64,000 nt of DNA from NCBI GenBank assembly GCA_920105625.2, contig CAKKTE020000093.1, positions 248,001-312,000 of the forward strand, read 5' to 3'. Numbering within the stretch: position 1 is the first letter of the stretch; every line of letters starts with the position of its first letter. The notes beneath the pieces are model-generated. The model was not told the origin of the DNA. It worked only from the letters and a program-made list of their open reading frames with translations, and ran no database searches. Both the position numbers and the translations under genes were made by a program. Source of the stretch: Clusia tigrina (lineage: Eukaryota > Arthropoda > Insecta > Diptera > Clusiidae). This document shows, in pieces, positions 46,309-56,335 of the stretch.

Positions 46309-46602
46309 ATGCCATCGATAGAAAATATCAACAAAGTTCTGAAGGTGGCCGAAGGACAAATAGCAACAACAACAAACAACACAAGGAACAACAACAAGGT
46401 AAATCATCACAACAACAACACAATATTGAAGGTGGCCCAAGGGCAAAAACTTACAAGAACAACAGCGAGAAAACAACAACAATGTGCTGAAGGTGGCCCA
46501 AGGTTAAATTCAAACGAGAAGAACAATGCGGGAAACCGTAGCAACATGCCACAACAAACTACAGTTCCCGCACAACAACAACTATTGGATGATCTACACT
46601 AA
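46309..46602 (+). CDS. Open frame in the 5' LTR, Asn/Gln-rich, 97 aa
   Basis: I do not recognise a domain. The frame has three similar phrases, LKVAEGQ, LKVAQGQ and AEGGPRL, separated by Asn-, Thr- and Gln-rich runs from CAA/AAC repeats. The matching frame in the 3' LTR is 145 residues (51579-52016) because a small change near 51870 removes the stop. It may be a low-complexity leader rather than a gene; the spaced phrases are the only hint of constraint. Confidence 0.3.
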   Translation: MPSIENINKVLKVAEGQIATTTNNTRNNNKVNHHNNNTILKVAQGQKLTRTTARKQQQCAEGGPRLNSNEKNNAGNRSNMPQQTTVPAQQQLLDDLH

Positions 46603-46771
46603 ACCTGGAGCATAAAAGCAGGAGCAACTGGCAACCCAGCCTCTTTCTTTCATTCGGCATCAGGCAGACGAGACGCTCTTTCTTTATTTCGGCATCAGGC
46701 AGACCAGACGGTTCTTTCTTTCAGCATCAGGCAGACCAGACGCATCGTACTAAACAGAGTTATACACAAAG

Positions 46772-47098
46772 ACAAACGCAACAGAAGCTAGTGGAATCTA
46801 GAGGAGATTATGGTTTATAATCGATTCTCTGCTAGAGACCCACACTGACAAACGCAACAGAAGCTAGGGGAATCTAGGGGAGATTACGGTTTATAATCGA
46901 TTCTCTGCTAGGAACACACACTGACAAACGCTACAGAAGCTAGGGGCATCTAGAGGAGATTATGGTTTATAATCGATTCTCTGCTAGAAACCCACACTGA
47001 CAAACGCTACAGAAGCTAGGGGAATCTAGAGGAGATTATGGTTTATAATCGATTCTCTGCTAGAAACCCACACTGACAAACGCTACAGAAGCTAGGGG
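46772..47098 (+). repeat. 76-bp palindromic tandem repeats, 5' LTR
   Basis: Units begin acaaacgc at 46772, 46848, 46924 and 47000 with a partial fifth at 47076, spaced exactly 76 bp. Each has the inverted core gattatggtttataatc and outer ctag...ctag arms (ctagaggaga with tctctgctag). Confidence 0.9.
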
Positions 47099-47291
47099 GA
47101 CATAGAGTTCAACTGTGTCCGTATTTAAGTTTAGTAAAAATAATTGTATCAAGTAGTTAGCCTTTTTTTAAATTAATAAATAAATAAAATAATTAAATCA
47201 ACGTAAGCAAGCTTTGAATACTTTAGTGATTTTCTGTAAACGACTCCTGGCAATCCGGCGAGCTTACCCCGGCGAAAACGAGTCTTTACAG

Positions 47292-47305
47292 TGGCGCCCG
47301 AGCAG
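47292..47305 (+). promoter_or_regulatory. Primer binding site
   Basis: TGGCGCCCGAGCAG one base after the LTR end. TGGCGCC fits a tRNA-Lys-type primer; this is inferred from the sequence, not checked against a fly tRNA. Confidence 0.75.
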
Positions 47306-47384
47306 TGACTCTCAGAATAAAGAGAATTAATATAACAAAGCTATATTATCCAACCCACGTCCCATCACCAGAGTCTGACACAGG

Positions 47385-48580
47385 ATGGGAAAGACGAGTT
47401 GGGTGTACACCGTGCGAAAAGACCAACTGGTAGTCTGTTGTGTCGAGTTTGGCCTAGAGCCCACGGGCACAGTGGAAGAGCTACGAAAGAGGCTTGCGGA
47501 GTTCATCACCGACACAGAGATGACTCTAGACCAGGAGGTTCGGCTGGCAGAGCTACAGGCCCGACTCACGAGGAGTTTGTCGCCGGGACCCAGTTCACAT
47601 CTAAGACCCAGCGTAGAGAGACCTATAAGCCCCGGAGCATCGACAGACACGAAGAAAGCAGCGGGCATATCTGATACCGCGTTCCAGACAGTAGTCCCTG
47701 AAGTCTCGCGAAGCGGGATAGCCATCTACTCGGCAGTCATCGACCATGTTAGGAAATGGTCCTTGAAATATGATGGAGGGCATGACCCGATAGCTTTCAT
47801 AGAGCGAGTGGAAGAATTATCGGAAGTCTACGGACTAAACAAGCACATGCTGCCTCGAACTATGCCAGAACTCCTAAAGGAGCGTGCTCTGCTCTGGTAT
47901 AGAAACAACAACCGAGCATGGGTTGATTGGGTTTTATTCAAAAAGGACTACTTGAAGTTTTTCTTACCCACCAGGTACTTCGAAAAGCTGGATGATGAAA
48001 TTCGCCAACGACGGCAAAACCCACGTGAACACTTCAAACAGTACGTGGTAGAACTTCAAAACCTGATGCGTCACGCAGGATACACGGAGGCCCAGAAGTT
48101 AGAGCGAATCTTTCGCAACAGCCTAGAGGAATACCAGTGGTATGTCCGTCGAAAGGATTTCGATACGCTGGAAGAATTGGTGGAAATGGTGGAAGACCTC
48201 GAGGGCATACGTGGTGACAGCGAAACTTCACGAGCAGCACGACCACCACCACCGCCACCACGACTACCACCAACACGCCACGAGATACAACCACGGGTCG
48301 AGCGCATGTCCCCATGCGAAACCAGAAACCGACAAGTTGCACTGGCCAACTGTACCAACAAGGTGGTACCTATAAATCCATGAACAGAATGCAGAAGATG
48401 TGGTCAGTCTGACCACATAGCGCGACACTGCCGCAATGTCCAAGTACTTTTCTGTTGGGAGTGCGGTAGGAGAGGAACTAGAACAGTTGAATGCTGTAGG
48501 ACGGTAGGGGGAAACGAGCGGGGCTGCCGCCAACAACGCGGCATGGAGCAGCCCACGGACAACAAGCCTCAAACGCAGTA
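47385..48580 (+). pseudogene. gag (capsid intact; TGA stop before the zinc knuckles)
   Basis: The frame starts at ATG 47385 (MGKTSWVYTVRKDQLVVCCV). The capsid includes HVRKWSLKYDGGHDPIAFIE near residue 123, LPRTMPELLKERALLWYRN and the C-terminal half, DYLKFFLPTRYFEKLDDEI and LMRHAGYTEAQKLERIFRNS, which the minus-strand copies lack. An Arg/Pro-rich linker follows. A TGA at 48381 stops the frame, yet the same frame goes on with knuckle CRRCGQSDHIARHC and a second cluster, CWECGRRGTRTVEC, which has no His. So the TGA is a late point change. Gag forms the particle and binds RNA. Confidence 0.85.
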
Positions 48581-50404
48581 AGTGCACTACGCTACGATGG
48601 ACAGCGTATCTGTGCCGCCGTCACCATTGGCACAGAAAACATCACGGCCACACTAGACACAGGCGCCACAAGGAGTTCAATCAGCGCGCGACTCATTTCC
48701 CATTTAGGTGCTACCACCGGTAGAGTAAACTCTACATTCACTAGAGCATGGATGGCGGTTGGTCGAACAAGAGATATTACTCAAGCGTTTGTGACGTGTG
48801 TCAAGCTTGGAGGAAATGTATATCAGCTGGAGCTACTTAGCATGCCCGACTCCACCGACGACCTACTGCTCGGCCTAAACTTCATGACACAGCAAGGCCT
48901 ATCCATGACATGTGGAGGCCATGAAATCCAGCTAGGCCCCAAGACGGATGGTGTGCAATCACAAGTTACCGCATCGTGCACAACCATACGACATGAAGCC
49001 GCTACGGACGAATCAAAGATAAAACTGTTTCTGGCCACAGAGTTGGCTAAATTCACAGACGGGCCAAAAATGACCAATATCACAAGCCACAAAATAGTGA
49101 TGCGCGATGACCGACCCATCAAGCAACGATACTACCCGAGAAATCCAGCGCAGCAAGAAATCATTGGCGCGGAAGTGGACGGATTAATAGCTAAAGGCTG
49201 TATCGAACCCTCGCATAGCCCCCACAGCGCTCCAATTGTGCTAGTAAGGAAATGGGATGGGAAATGGCGTATGTGCATCGACTATTGGCAACTCAATGCC
49301 AGGTCCATACCCGACGCAAACCCACTGCCGCGAATCCAACACATCTTAGACCGACTGCGTGAGGCTAAATACATCAGTAGTCTCGATCTGAAGAACGGGT
49401 ATTTGCAGATATCAATGGAGGAGCACAGCAAGCAGTATACCGCATTCAGGGAACCCGGCAGAGGCCTCTTCCAGTGGCGTGTTATGCCTTTCGGGCTACA
49501 CTCCGCACCAGCAACCTTTCAAAGAGCACTGGACGAAGTTATTGGCCACGACATGGAGCCACACGCGTTTGCCTACCTTGATGACATTATTGTCACAGGG
49601 AGAGACCTAGAAGAACACATGAGAAACCTGCAAGAGGTGTTCCGACGATTGAGGGTACGCATTTTGCAAGAGAGCCACGACGCGCCAACCGCAGGACACC
49701 TAGGCATCCGGAAAACGATAGCCCGAGTTGCAAATAGCTACTACTGGCCAGGACTGTTCCGGGACACCAGCCGCTACGTTCGTCAGTGCACACTATGCCA
49801 TAAGTACAAGCCCAGCCAACAACAACCTGCTGGAGAAATGCTGACGCAAATACCCCTGGAGCCGTGGGCCATATTGTGCGCGGATTTTGTTGGGCCTCTG
49901 CCCCGCTCAAAGCATGGAAACACAATGGTACTAGTTTTCCATGATAAGTTCTCAAAATGGACAGAGATGGCGCCTCTTCGGAAGGCCACCACCGAGACTC
50001 TACAACGGGCCTTTCGGGAGCGCATCCTAGCCCGTTACGGAGTTCCAAAGGTCTTAGTGACGGACAACGGTCCGCAGTTCACAAGCAAGTCCTTTCAGCG
50101 CTTTGTAGAAGACTACGGTATCAAGCACCAGTTTACGGCATCCTACACACCACAGGAAAATGCCGCCGAACGCGCCAACCCCACAGTCAAGACAATGATC
50201 GCCCAATACGCCGGTAACCATCAACAAAAATGGGATGACCTACTGCCGAAGTTAACCCTGGCGATCAATACCAGCGTATCAGAGACCACTGGCTATAGCC
50301 CCGCGTTCCTAATACAAGACGACGCCCAGGAGCGTTGTACGATGAAACCACCCCAGGAACAGGACAACGGAAACAAACACTCAACGAAAGAGCCGAACTA
50401 CTAA
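48573..50404 (+). pseudogene. pol: protease, RT and integrase, RNase H deleted in frame
   Basis: Pol lies in the -1 frame relative to gag, as usual for these elements. Protease: TATLDTGATRSSISARL (about 48650) and DDLLLGLNFM. RT: IEPSHSPHSAPIVLVRKWDG, CIDYWQLNARSIPDANPLPR, SLDLKNGYLQI, FGLHSAPATFQRALDEV and YLDDIIVTGRDLEEH (about 49575). At about 49650 FRRLR is fused to VRILQESHDAPTAGHLGI, the integrase zinc-binding start, so the RT end and RNase H are gone but the frame is kept. Integrase has CTLCHKYKP, CADFVGPLP, VTDNGPQFTSK and the Glu in ENAAERANPTVK. It can cut and join DNA in principle but the product cannot complete reverse transcription. Confidence 0.88.
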
Positions 50405-50724
50405 AGGAAGCATACACATTAGTTACAAGGAATCTGGAGAGAGCGGCCCTAGATCAACGGCGTCATTATAACCTACGACGAAGGCCCTGGAAACCAGAAG
50501 TTGGACAATTGGTGTTAGCAAAACAGCACCATTTGTCCAAAGCCATTGACCACTTCGCCGCCAAGTTGGCCCCACGCTACGATGGGCCATAATGGATAGA
50601 CAACTTCACCGCCCCAGTCATTGTCAAGATGAAACGTGAAGGAACCAAGGAGACAAAGACAGCGCATATTAGCGAGCTGAAACCATTCTGCGCGCCAGGT
50701 GGCAGCGCAGCATACGGGAATTAA
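50335..50724 (+). pseudogene. pol: integrase C-terminal domain in shifted frame
   Basis: A shift near 50340-50400 moves the end of integrase to another frame: NERAELLKEAYTLVTRNLER, QRRHYNLRRRPWKPEVGQLV, then KLAPRYDGP, a TAA (50590) and in the same frame FTAPVIVKMKREGTKETKTA and HISELKPF. This is the GPY/F-type tail of gypsy integrases; the stop replaces the tyrosine-like position after GP. Confidence 0.75.
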
Positions 50725-50852
50725 TAAACGCATCTGACGAGAACAGTGTACACAACGGAAAGGAATCCGATTCCAGCGAGGGTCATGCAAAATCATCACC
50801 CTCTGGCAGGGTAAGGTGGCCATTTTCCGTCGTCCGCAAAGTAGGCAGGACA

Positions 50853-52552
50853 TGTGAGGAGCAAATTTTAGGCGTAAATTTGCCCCTACATAATTAGTTT
50901 TGCCATAACGCCCCAAACGTATATATTTAAAATAGGGGCCAAGTGCTTCAACAACCAACCCTACAATATATACGTTAATAGTCCTAAGACTTTGGTACCT
51001 CCCACTTTCATTGCTAAAACCACACACACAACCGCCATCATATTTAGTGCAGCAGCCATCATACAAGTGAGTCTAAGACACCTCCCACCATAGTAATGCT
51101 ACCAACAACAAGTGTTATACTCTGCGTTGGGAGGACAGAAGACACAGCCACAATTAAGTCAGACAGTGGAACCCTGTGATAAGCGACTAAAAACATGCAA
51201 CGAAGTCAACAACGCAAGATAACACAGGAGAATATCACACACACAATTGTGCAACCGGTTGACCACAGTTAAAATAATATGAATGTACAACCATAGTGCC
51301 CAACGCACTGATATGAATTTACAACAACAGTGCCCAACGCACTGATATGAATTTACAACAACAGTGCCTACCGCAATGTTAGAAATTTACAAGAGATTGC
51401 GACAGAAGTTGCCGATTGCACTAGTTCGGAAAATAGCCCAGTAACAACACCCAAAAACGAAGGCCATGCACAAAGTGGAACACGACAGACCGATCGCTAA
51501 GCACACCAACAGGCCGGACAAAGCATAAAGAGGAGAAGCAGAATTAAATATCCAATATTTAATATTTTTAAATATTTTATGCCATCGATAGAAAATATCA
51601 AAAAAGTGCTGAAGGTGGCCGAAGGACAAATAGCAACAACAACAAACAACACAAGGAACAACAACAAGGTAAATCATCACAACAACAACACAATATTGAA
51701 GGTGGCCCAAGGGCAAAAACTTACAAGAACAACAGCGAGAAAACAACAACAATGTGCTGAAGGTGGCCCAAGGTTAAATTCAAACGAGAATAACAATGCG
51801 GGAAACCGTAGCAACATGCCACAACAAACTACAGTTCCCGCACAACAACAACTATTGGATGATCTACATAAAAGCATAAAAGCAGGAGCAACTGGCAACC
51901 CAGCCTCTTCTTTCATTCGGCATCAGGCAGACGAGACGCTCTTTCTTTATTTCGGCATCAGGCAGACAAGACGGTTCTTTCTTTCAGCATCAGGCAGACC
52001 AGACGCATCGTACTAAACAGAGTTATACACAAAGACAAACGCAACAGAAGCTAGGGTAATCTAGAGGAGATTATGGTTTATAATAGATTCTCTGCTAGAA
52101 ACCCACACTGACAATCGCAACAGAAGCTAGGGGAATCTAAAGGAGATTATGGTTTATAATCGATTCTCTGCTAGAGACCCACACTGACAAACGCAACAGA
52201 AGCTAGGGGAATCTAGAGGAGATTATGGTTTATAATCGATTATCTGCTAGAGACCCACACCGACAAACGCAACAGAAGCTAGCGGAATCTAGAGGAGATT
52301 ATGGTTTATAATCGATTATCTGCTAGAAACTCACACTGACAAACTCTACAGAAGCTAGGGGGACATATAGTTCAACTGTGTCCTTATTTAAGTTTAGTAA
52401 AAATAATTGTATCAAGTAGTTAGCCTTTTTTTTAAATTAATAAATAAATAAAATAATTAAATCATCGTAAACAAGCTTTGAATACTTTAGATTTTCTGTA
52501 AACGACTCCTGGCAATCCGGCGAGCTTACCCCGGCGAAAACGAGTCGTTACA
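50853..52552 (+). repeat. 3' LTR (1700 bp)
   Basis: Opens TGTGAGGAGC with the same hairpin (50861-50883), holds the CAA-rich frame 51579-52016 and four 76-bp units from 52035 (52035, 52111, 52187, 52263, partial 52339), and ends gagtcgttaca. The purine-rich aaagtaggcagga just before it is the likely polypurine tract. By eye it differs from the 5' LTR at scattered sites, so the insertion is not brand new. Confidence 0.9.
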
Positions 52553-52556
52553 GTGT

Positions 52557-52683
52557 TAGTCTGCGCAAAACAAGAGTCATTTCTATGTATTCTCTGGTTT
52601 CACAGCTTCGCCGACAGTCGGTTGCACGGTTTTTTTTTTGCACCCAACCAGAGTATATGTATATACGTAGTGTACGTATATAA

Positions 52684-52738
<55 letters not shown>

Positions 52739-52740
52739 TA
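52557..52740. repeat. Spacer ending in a (TA)n tract
   Basis: From about 52683 to 52740 the sequence is almost pure (TA)n with one tac. The mariner starts at its right edge, and (TA)n resumes after the mariner at 53934. Confidence 0.85.
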
Positions 52741-53930
52741 ACGGGTCCGCCAAATAATTTTTTTTTTTTTAAATTCTATAAAAAAACTACTGGATATTTT
52801 CTCAAATTTCTTTTTTTATTTGAAAGTACAATCCTTCCGGTTAATAATGGAAAATAATTTCATTCAAATGGCTGCCTCGGCTGGCCATGCAGTAGCCTAC
52901 ACGATCGGTGCAATTTTTAAGCACATTATCGATTGTGTGTAGCTGTATTTTACCATTGGCTTCACGAATAGTGTCCTTTAAAGCGTCAATTGTCTCCGGC
53001 TTGTCGGCGTAACACTTATCTTTGAGGGCACCCCACAAATAATAGTCCAACGGTGTCAAATCGCAGCTCCGAGGTGGCCAAACGACATCAGCTCTGCGGC
53101 TGATAATGCGATCTTCAAAAATAGGGCGCAAAACATCGAGTGTAGCTTCGACTGTGTGGTACGTAGCGCCGTCCTGTTGAAACCAAATGTTGCCAATATC
53201 CTCCTCTTCAATTTTCGTTCAACATGGCCCGATAACGATCGCCATTGACTGTAACGGCCACTCCTTGCTCATTTTCGAAGAAAAATGGCCCAATTATGCC
53301 TCTGGACCAAAATCAGCACCAAACAGTGACTAGTTTTGGGTACATCGGCTTTTGAATGTATGCGTGCGGGTTTTCTGTGCCCTAAATGCGACAATTTTGC
53401 TTGTTTCCATACCCGCCAAGATCAAAATGAGCTTCATGATGATTTTTTTGGCAAAATCGGCATCTTTTGTAAGTCGATCGCAGGCCCACTTAGCGAAGCA
53501 AAAACGCATTGGATGGTCAGTTGGCTTCAACTCCTGAACCAATTGGACTTTGTATGGCGTCATACCAAGGTCTTTGTGCAAAATTCGTCTCAATGATGTC
53601 TCCGAAATGTTCAATTGTTGAGAACGACGGTGAATTGATGTTGATGGCGCTTCACGCACACTTTCTGCCACAGCAGCAATACTCTCGGGTATACGCACTG
53701 TTTTTGGCTTTTCACGCTTTGGTTTATCGATGAGGATGCCAGTTTCTTTCACTTTTTCCACAAGATAACGAACATACGGAGCTGACGGTGCTTCTCTTCA
53801 ATTTTCGCACACATTCTGCAACATTACCATGATTTTCAAAGTAATGTCGCAATATTTCCCAGCATTGTTCAAGCCTATACACAACCATACTCGTTCAGCG
53901 GAAGGATAAAACTAATTATCTGTCAAATCC

Positions 53931-53933
<3 letters not shown>
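52741..53933 (-). mobile_element. Mariner element inside a (TA)n tract
   Basis: About 1.19 kb, near full length for mariner. The left end acgggtccgccaaataattt and, on the minus strand, the right end aagggatttgacagataatt are imperfect inverted copies. Both ends abut TA repeats. The minus strand encodes a broken transposase. Confidence 0.8.
52841..53761 (-). pseudogene. Mariner transposase, frameshifted
   Basis: From 53761: a DNA-binding part with MEKVKETGILIDKPKREKPK, RRSQQLNISETSLRRILHKD (helix-turn-helix) and LGMTPYKVQLVQELKP. The first catalytic region is degraded: I read KKIIMKLILILAGMET where relatives have a sequence around S-D-E-A-H-F. After several frame changes the C-terminal frame 52841-53131 gives WPPRSCDLTPLDYYLWGALK (second Asp and the D of the triad) and KPETIDALKDTIREANGKIQ. 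So both ends are readable but the centre is scrambled. Confidence 0.85.

Positions 53934-54006
<73 letters not shown>
53934..54006. repeat. (TA)n microsatellite
   Basis: About 70 bp of pure TA repeat, the right half of the tract split by the mariner. Confidence 0.9.
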
Positions 54007-54009
<3 letters not shown>

Positions 54010-54424
54010 CAGTTAGCGTCACTGTCGATGCCGGCACGCTAAAAGGTTTAACGCATATTTGATTGCGCCGTTATAAAACCACGCTGGTTTCAATTCAATC
54101 TCGCGTGGAAGTTGTATCCCTTCTCTTTTCTTTCTTTCTTACTTTACTATTGCCTTGTTAATGGAAACTCAAATCGCCAGGGTAAAATAAACAGGGTAGT
54201 GGTAATATTTTTTTAAATATTTATAACTTATTATTATTATTTTTTTTTTATTCTTTTTGCACGTTTTTTCGTTGCACGTGTAAACTCCGTGTCACGAGTT
54301 TAAAATTGGACACAAGGGGGCCGTGTGTGCGATTCCGTCACCGATTTAAACGTCATTACACACACACATATCCGCTCTAACAAAATTCATTAAGTTAGCA
54401 GATGATCTCACACCTTAAACTTCG
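54007..54424. other. Leader or LTR region ahead of BEL/Pao gag
   Basis: No open frame. It may be the 5' LTR end and leader of the BEL element that follows, but no matching LTR copy or primer site was found in the window. Confidence 0.35.
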
Positions 54425-55660
54425 ATGACCTCCCCCCTGAATTGCATACAGAATTCACAATTGAACTGGACCAGGAAGAATTGGTATTCGGTGAAAGAAG
54501 CGTACAACGCATGCCTTAACTCGGTAGAGGCTGTGTTAGACGATAATGACGAATTAGAACCACTAATTAGAACGACTAAGTGCTATCGAAAGTATGTCAC
54601 ATGCGGAGCGCAGATGGGGGAGTGGAGCCAAAAGCTGAAAACCCAATTCCCACTCCTCACCCACCGAAGAAGCAACAAATTTGCACAATTTTAACCTGCC
54701 CCCATGTGATACAGACATTTTTTCAGGATTTTGCCTGGCCTTCATTTCGTGACATACCGTGCCTTGTATATAACCAATGCCCGAGTTACCCCCGTGGAAA
54801 AGCTGTATCGCCTCCGACAGAAAACGACACAAGAAGCAAAGGAAATTTTCTCGATATCTCCCCTGACCCATGAGGGCTGTAGTCAAGCCTGGATTAACCT
54901 AGTTGACCGATACGAAGATCCCCGTCTCTTAGTAAACACACAACTGAAAATGCTTTTCAATTTGACGCCAGTGGCAGAAGAATCAGGACGACACATCAAA
55001 CGTTTACAGAGAGACATCACCAACTGCATCTCCACCCTACGTGTCAATAAAATCAACCTCACCAATTGGCATGCCATAGTGGTCTTTTTGTGCTCTTGGC
55101 GTTTACCCGACAACACCCTTTCAATGTGGGAACAAACAATCCACGACAGAACTGAGATACCCACGTGGAAACGGATGGACGCCTTCTTGACTAGTAGATA
55201 CCAAACCCAGAAACCGTAGCCGACTTGAGGACTATGATACCATCATACCCATTTAGGTACCAAACCCACGAGACCCAAAAATTCCAACAACATTAGCTTC
55301 AGACCCCATCAACCCAGAATACGTTCAATACATGTCCCATCTGTCAGACCCAAAACCACACCATAAAACAGTGCAATCGATTCCAATCCATGTACTTCGA
55401 AGAAAAATTGGCGACCGTCCGATAAGAAAGATTATGCTACAACTGTTTAGCAACAGTTCCTCTTCCCGCGGAACCATTCATCGCACCTTGCTGCATACCC
55501 CCTCAGAGACGTCAGTTCAGTACCCCGTCCACCATCCAGACCCCCACCGCACAACCCACACAAATCCATTTAAAGAAACCCCGAAGGCTCACACCACCCG
55601 GATTCAGTACGGGGCACCAACGACTATACAAAGGGCAGTCACTCAACCCCAATGAGTTCA
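54425..55660 (+). pseudogene. BEL/Pao gag (element A)
   Basis: An N-terminal frame (54425-54694: QLNWTRKNWYSVKEAYNACL) is followed by the 162-residue frame 54731-55219 with KLYRLRQKTTQEAKEIF, CSQAWINLVDRYEDPRLLVN and ISTLRVNKINLTNWHAIVVF, the conserved Gag domain of BEL/Pao elements. A zinc cluster follows in a further frame: CPICQTQNHTIKQCNRFQ (about 55335) and RLCYNCLA (about 55430). Frames shift twice and stops occur, so it is inactive. Confidence 0.8.
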
Positions 55661-56335
55661 AGACAAATCCTGCTCGGCACAGCCATTGTACAAATCGCTC
55701 ACGAGGGCACCTCGTACGCGGCAAGAGCGTTGATTGATCCTAGTTCCGAGGGTTCCTTCATCTCGGAACAATTCCAGCGTCAGCTGCGACTGCCAGTCAA
55801 GACAATGTATGTCGAGATCTCCGGACTGAGTAATGTGGTTTCGCCTAAAGCGTCCAAGGCCTGCAAGTTCGTGTTGGCCTGCCCCATCAACCCCATCAAC
55901 CAAATTAAAGCCTCTGCTTTAGTACTCACTCAATTAACAGGCGATTTACCGACCCCCAAACTCAACACCTCCAAATACCCCCTATTATAAGTGCTCCAGC
56001 TTGCCGACTTAAGTCCTCAACCTCAACGATGTATCGATCTCCTGATCGGTGCAGATCCAGACATTATCCTAGGCGGCCTACGCAAAGGAGTCGCAGGCTC
56101 ATTAATAGCCCAAGAAACGGTATTCGGGTGGGTACTCACGGGAGCTATTCCCAGCGATCCTGTTGCCGTCTTATCCACGCACGTCACTTACCCCCAGCCA
56201 GACTCCACCGATCAACAGTTAGCCAGATTCTGGGAGATAGACGAGTCACCAAGAACAGGGTTTCTAATACCCGAAGAGAAGTATCGCGAAGAGCATTATA
56301 CAAATCACAGCATTTCGAACAATACATTACCACAT
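55652..56335 (+). pseudogene. BEL/Pao aspartic protease and start of RT (element A)
   Basis: The frame 55652-55990 has LLGTAIVQIAHEGTSYAARA then LIDPSSEGSFISEQF, the BEL protease site (Asp then Ser/Gly positions, here D-P-S-S-E-G). After a TAA at 55988 it goes on in the same frame with LLIGADPDIILGGLRKG, TVFGWVLTGAIPSD and QQLARFWEIDESP, the link to RT. It stops matching at about 56335, where gag of a second BEL element begins. Confidence 0.8.

Larger units (their letters stand above)
45583..47290 (+). repeat. 5' LTR (1708 bp)
   Basis: Nearly identical to 50853-52552. It opens with a hairpin, gcaaattt-taggcgt-aaatttgc (45591-45613). Its middle carries a CAA-rich block with an open frame (46309-46602) and its last third four 76-bp repeats. 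It ends in ...gtctttaca. 1.7 kb is long for insect gypsy elements. Confidence 0.9.
45583..52552 (+). mobile_element. LTR retrotransposon (Ty3/gypsy) with 1.7-kb LTRs and GTGT flanks
   Basis: Full-length insertion of 6970 bp. Both LTRs begin TGTGAGGAGC and end GTTACA or TTTACA, and the same GTGT lies at 45579-45582 and 52553-52556. After the left LTR come a G and the primer site, then gag, protease, RT and integrase. An in-frame deletion removes the end of RT and RNase H, a stop splits gag, and a frameshift lies near the integrase end. There is no envelope gene. It is related to the tandem element at 20-28 kb, sharing primer site, gag, protease and LTR end. Confidence 0.9.

Noticed and set aside
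46171..46482. 103-residue Cys-rich minus-strand frame in the LTR, also 51387-51752
   Set aside because: It is the reverse of CAA-rich LTR sequence; Cys and Val runs are a by-product of the repeats.
46772..47098. CRISPR-like array (76-bp repeats with palindromes)
   Set aside because: The whole 76-bp unit is repeated with no unique spacers, and the same array is in both LTRs.
48034..48342. Val-rich minus-strand frame opposite gag
   Set aside because: It mirrors the CCA/ACC-rich linker of Gag and has no independent motif.
52553..52741. 62-residue plus frame ending in an Ile-Tyr repeat
   Set aside because: Half of it is translated (TA)n microsatellite.
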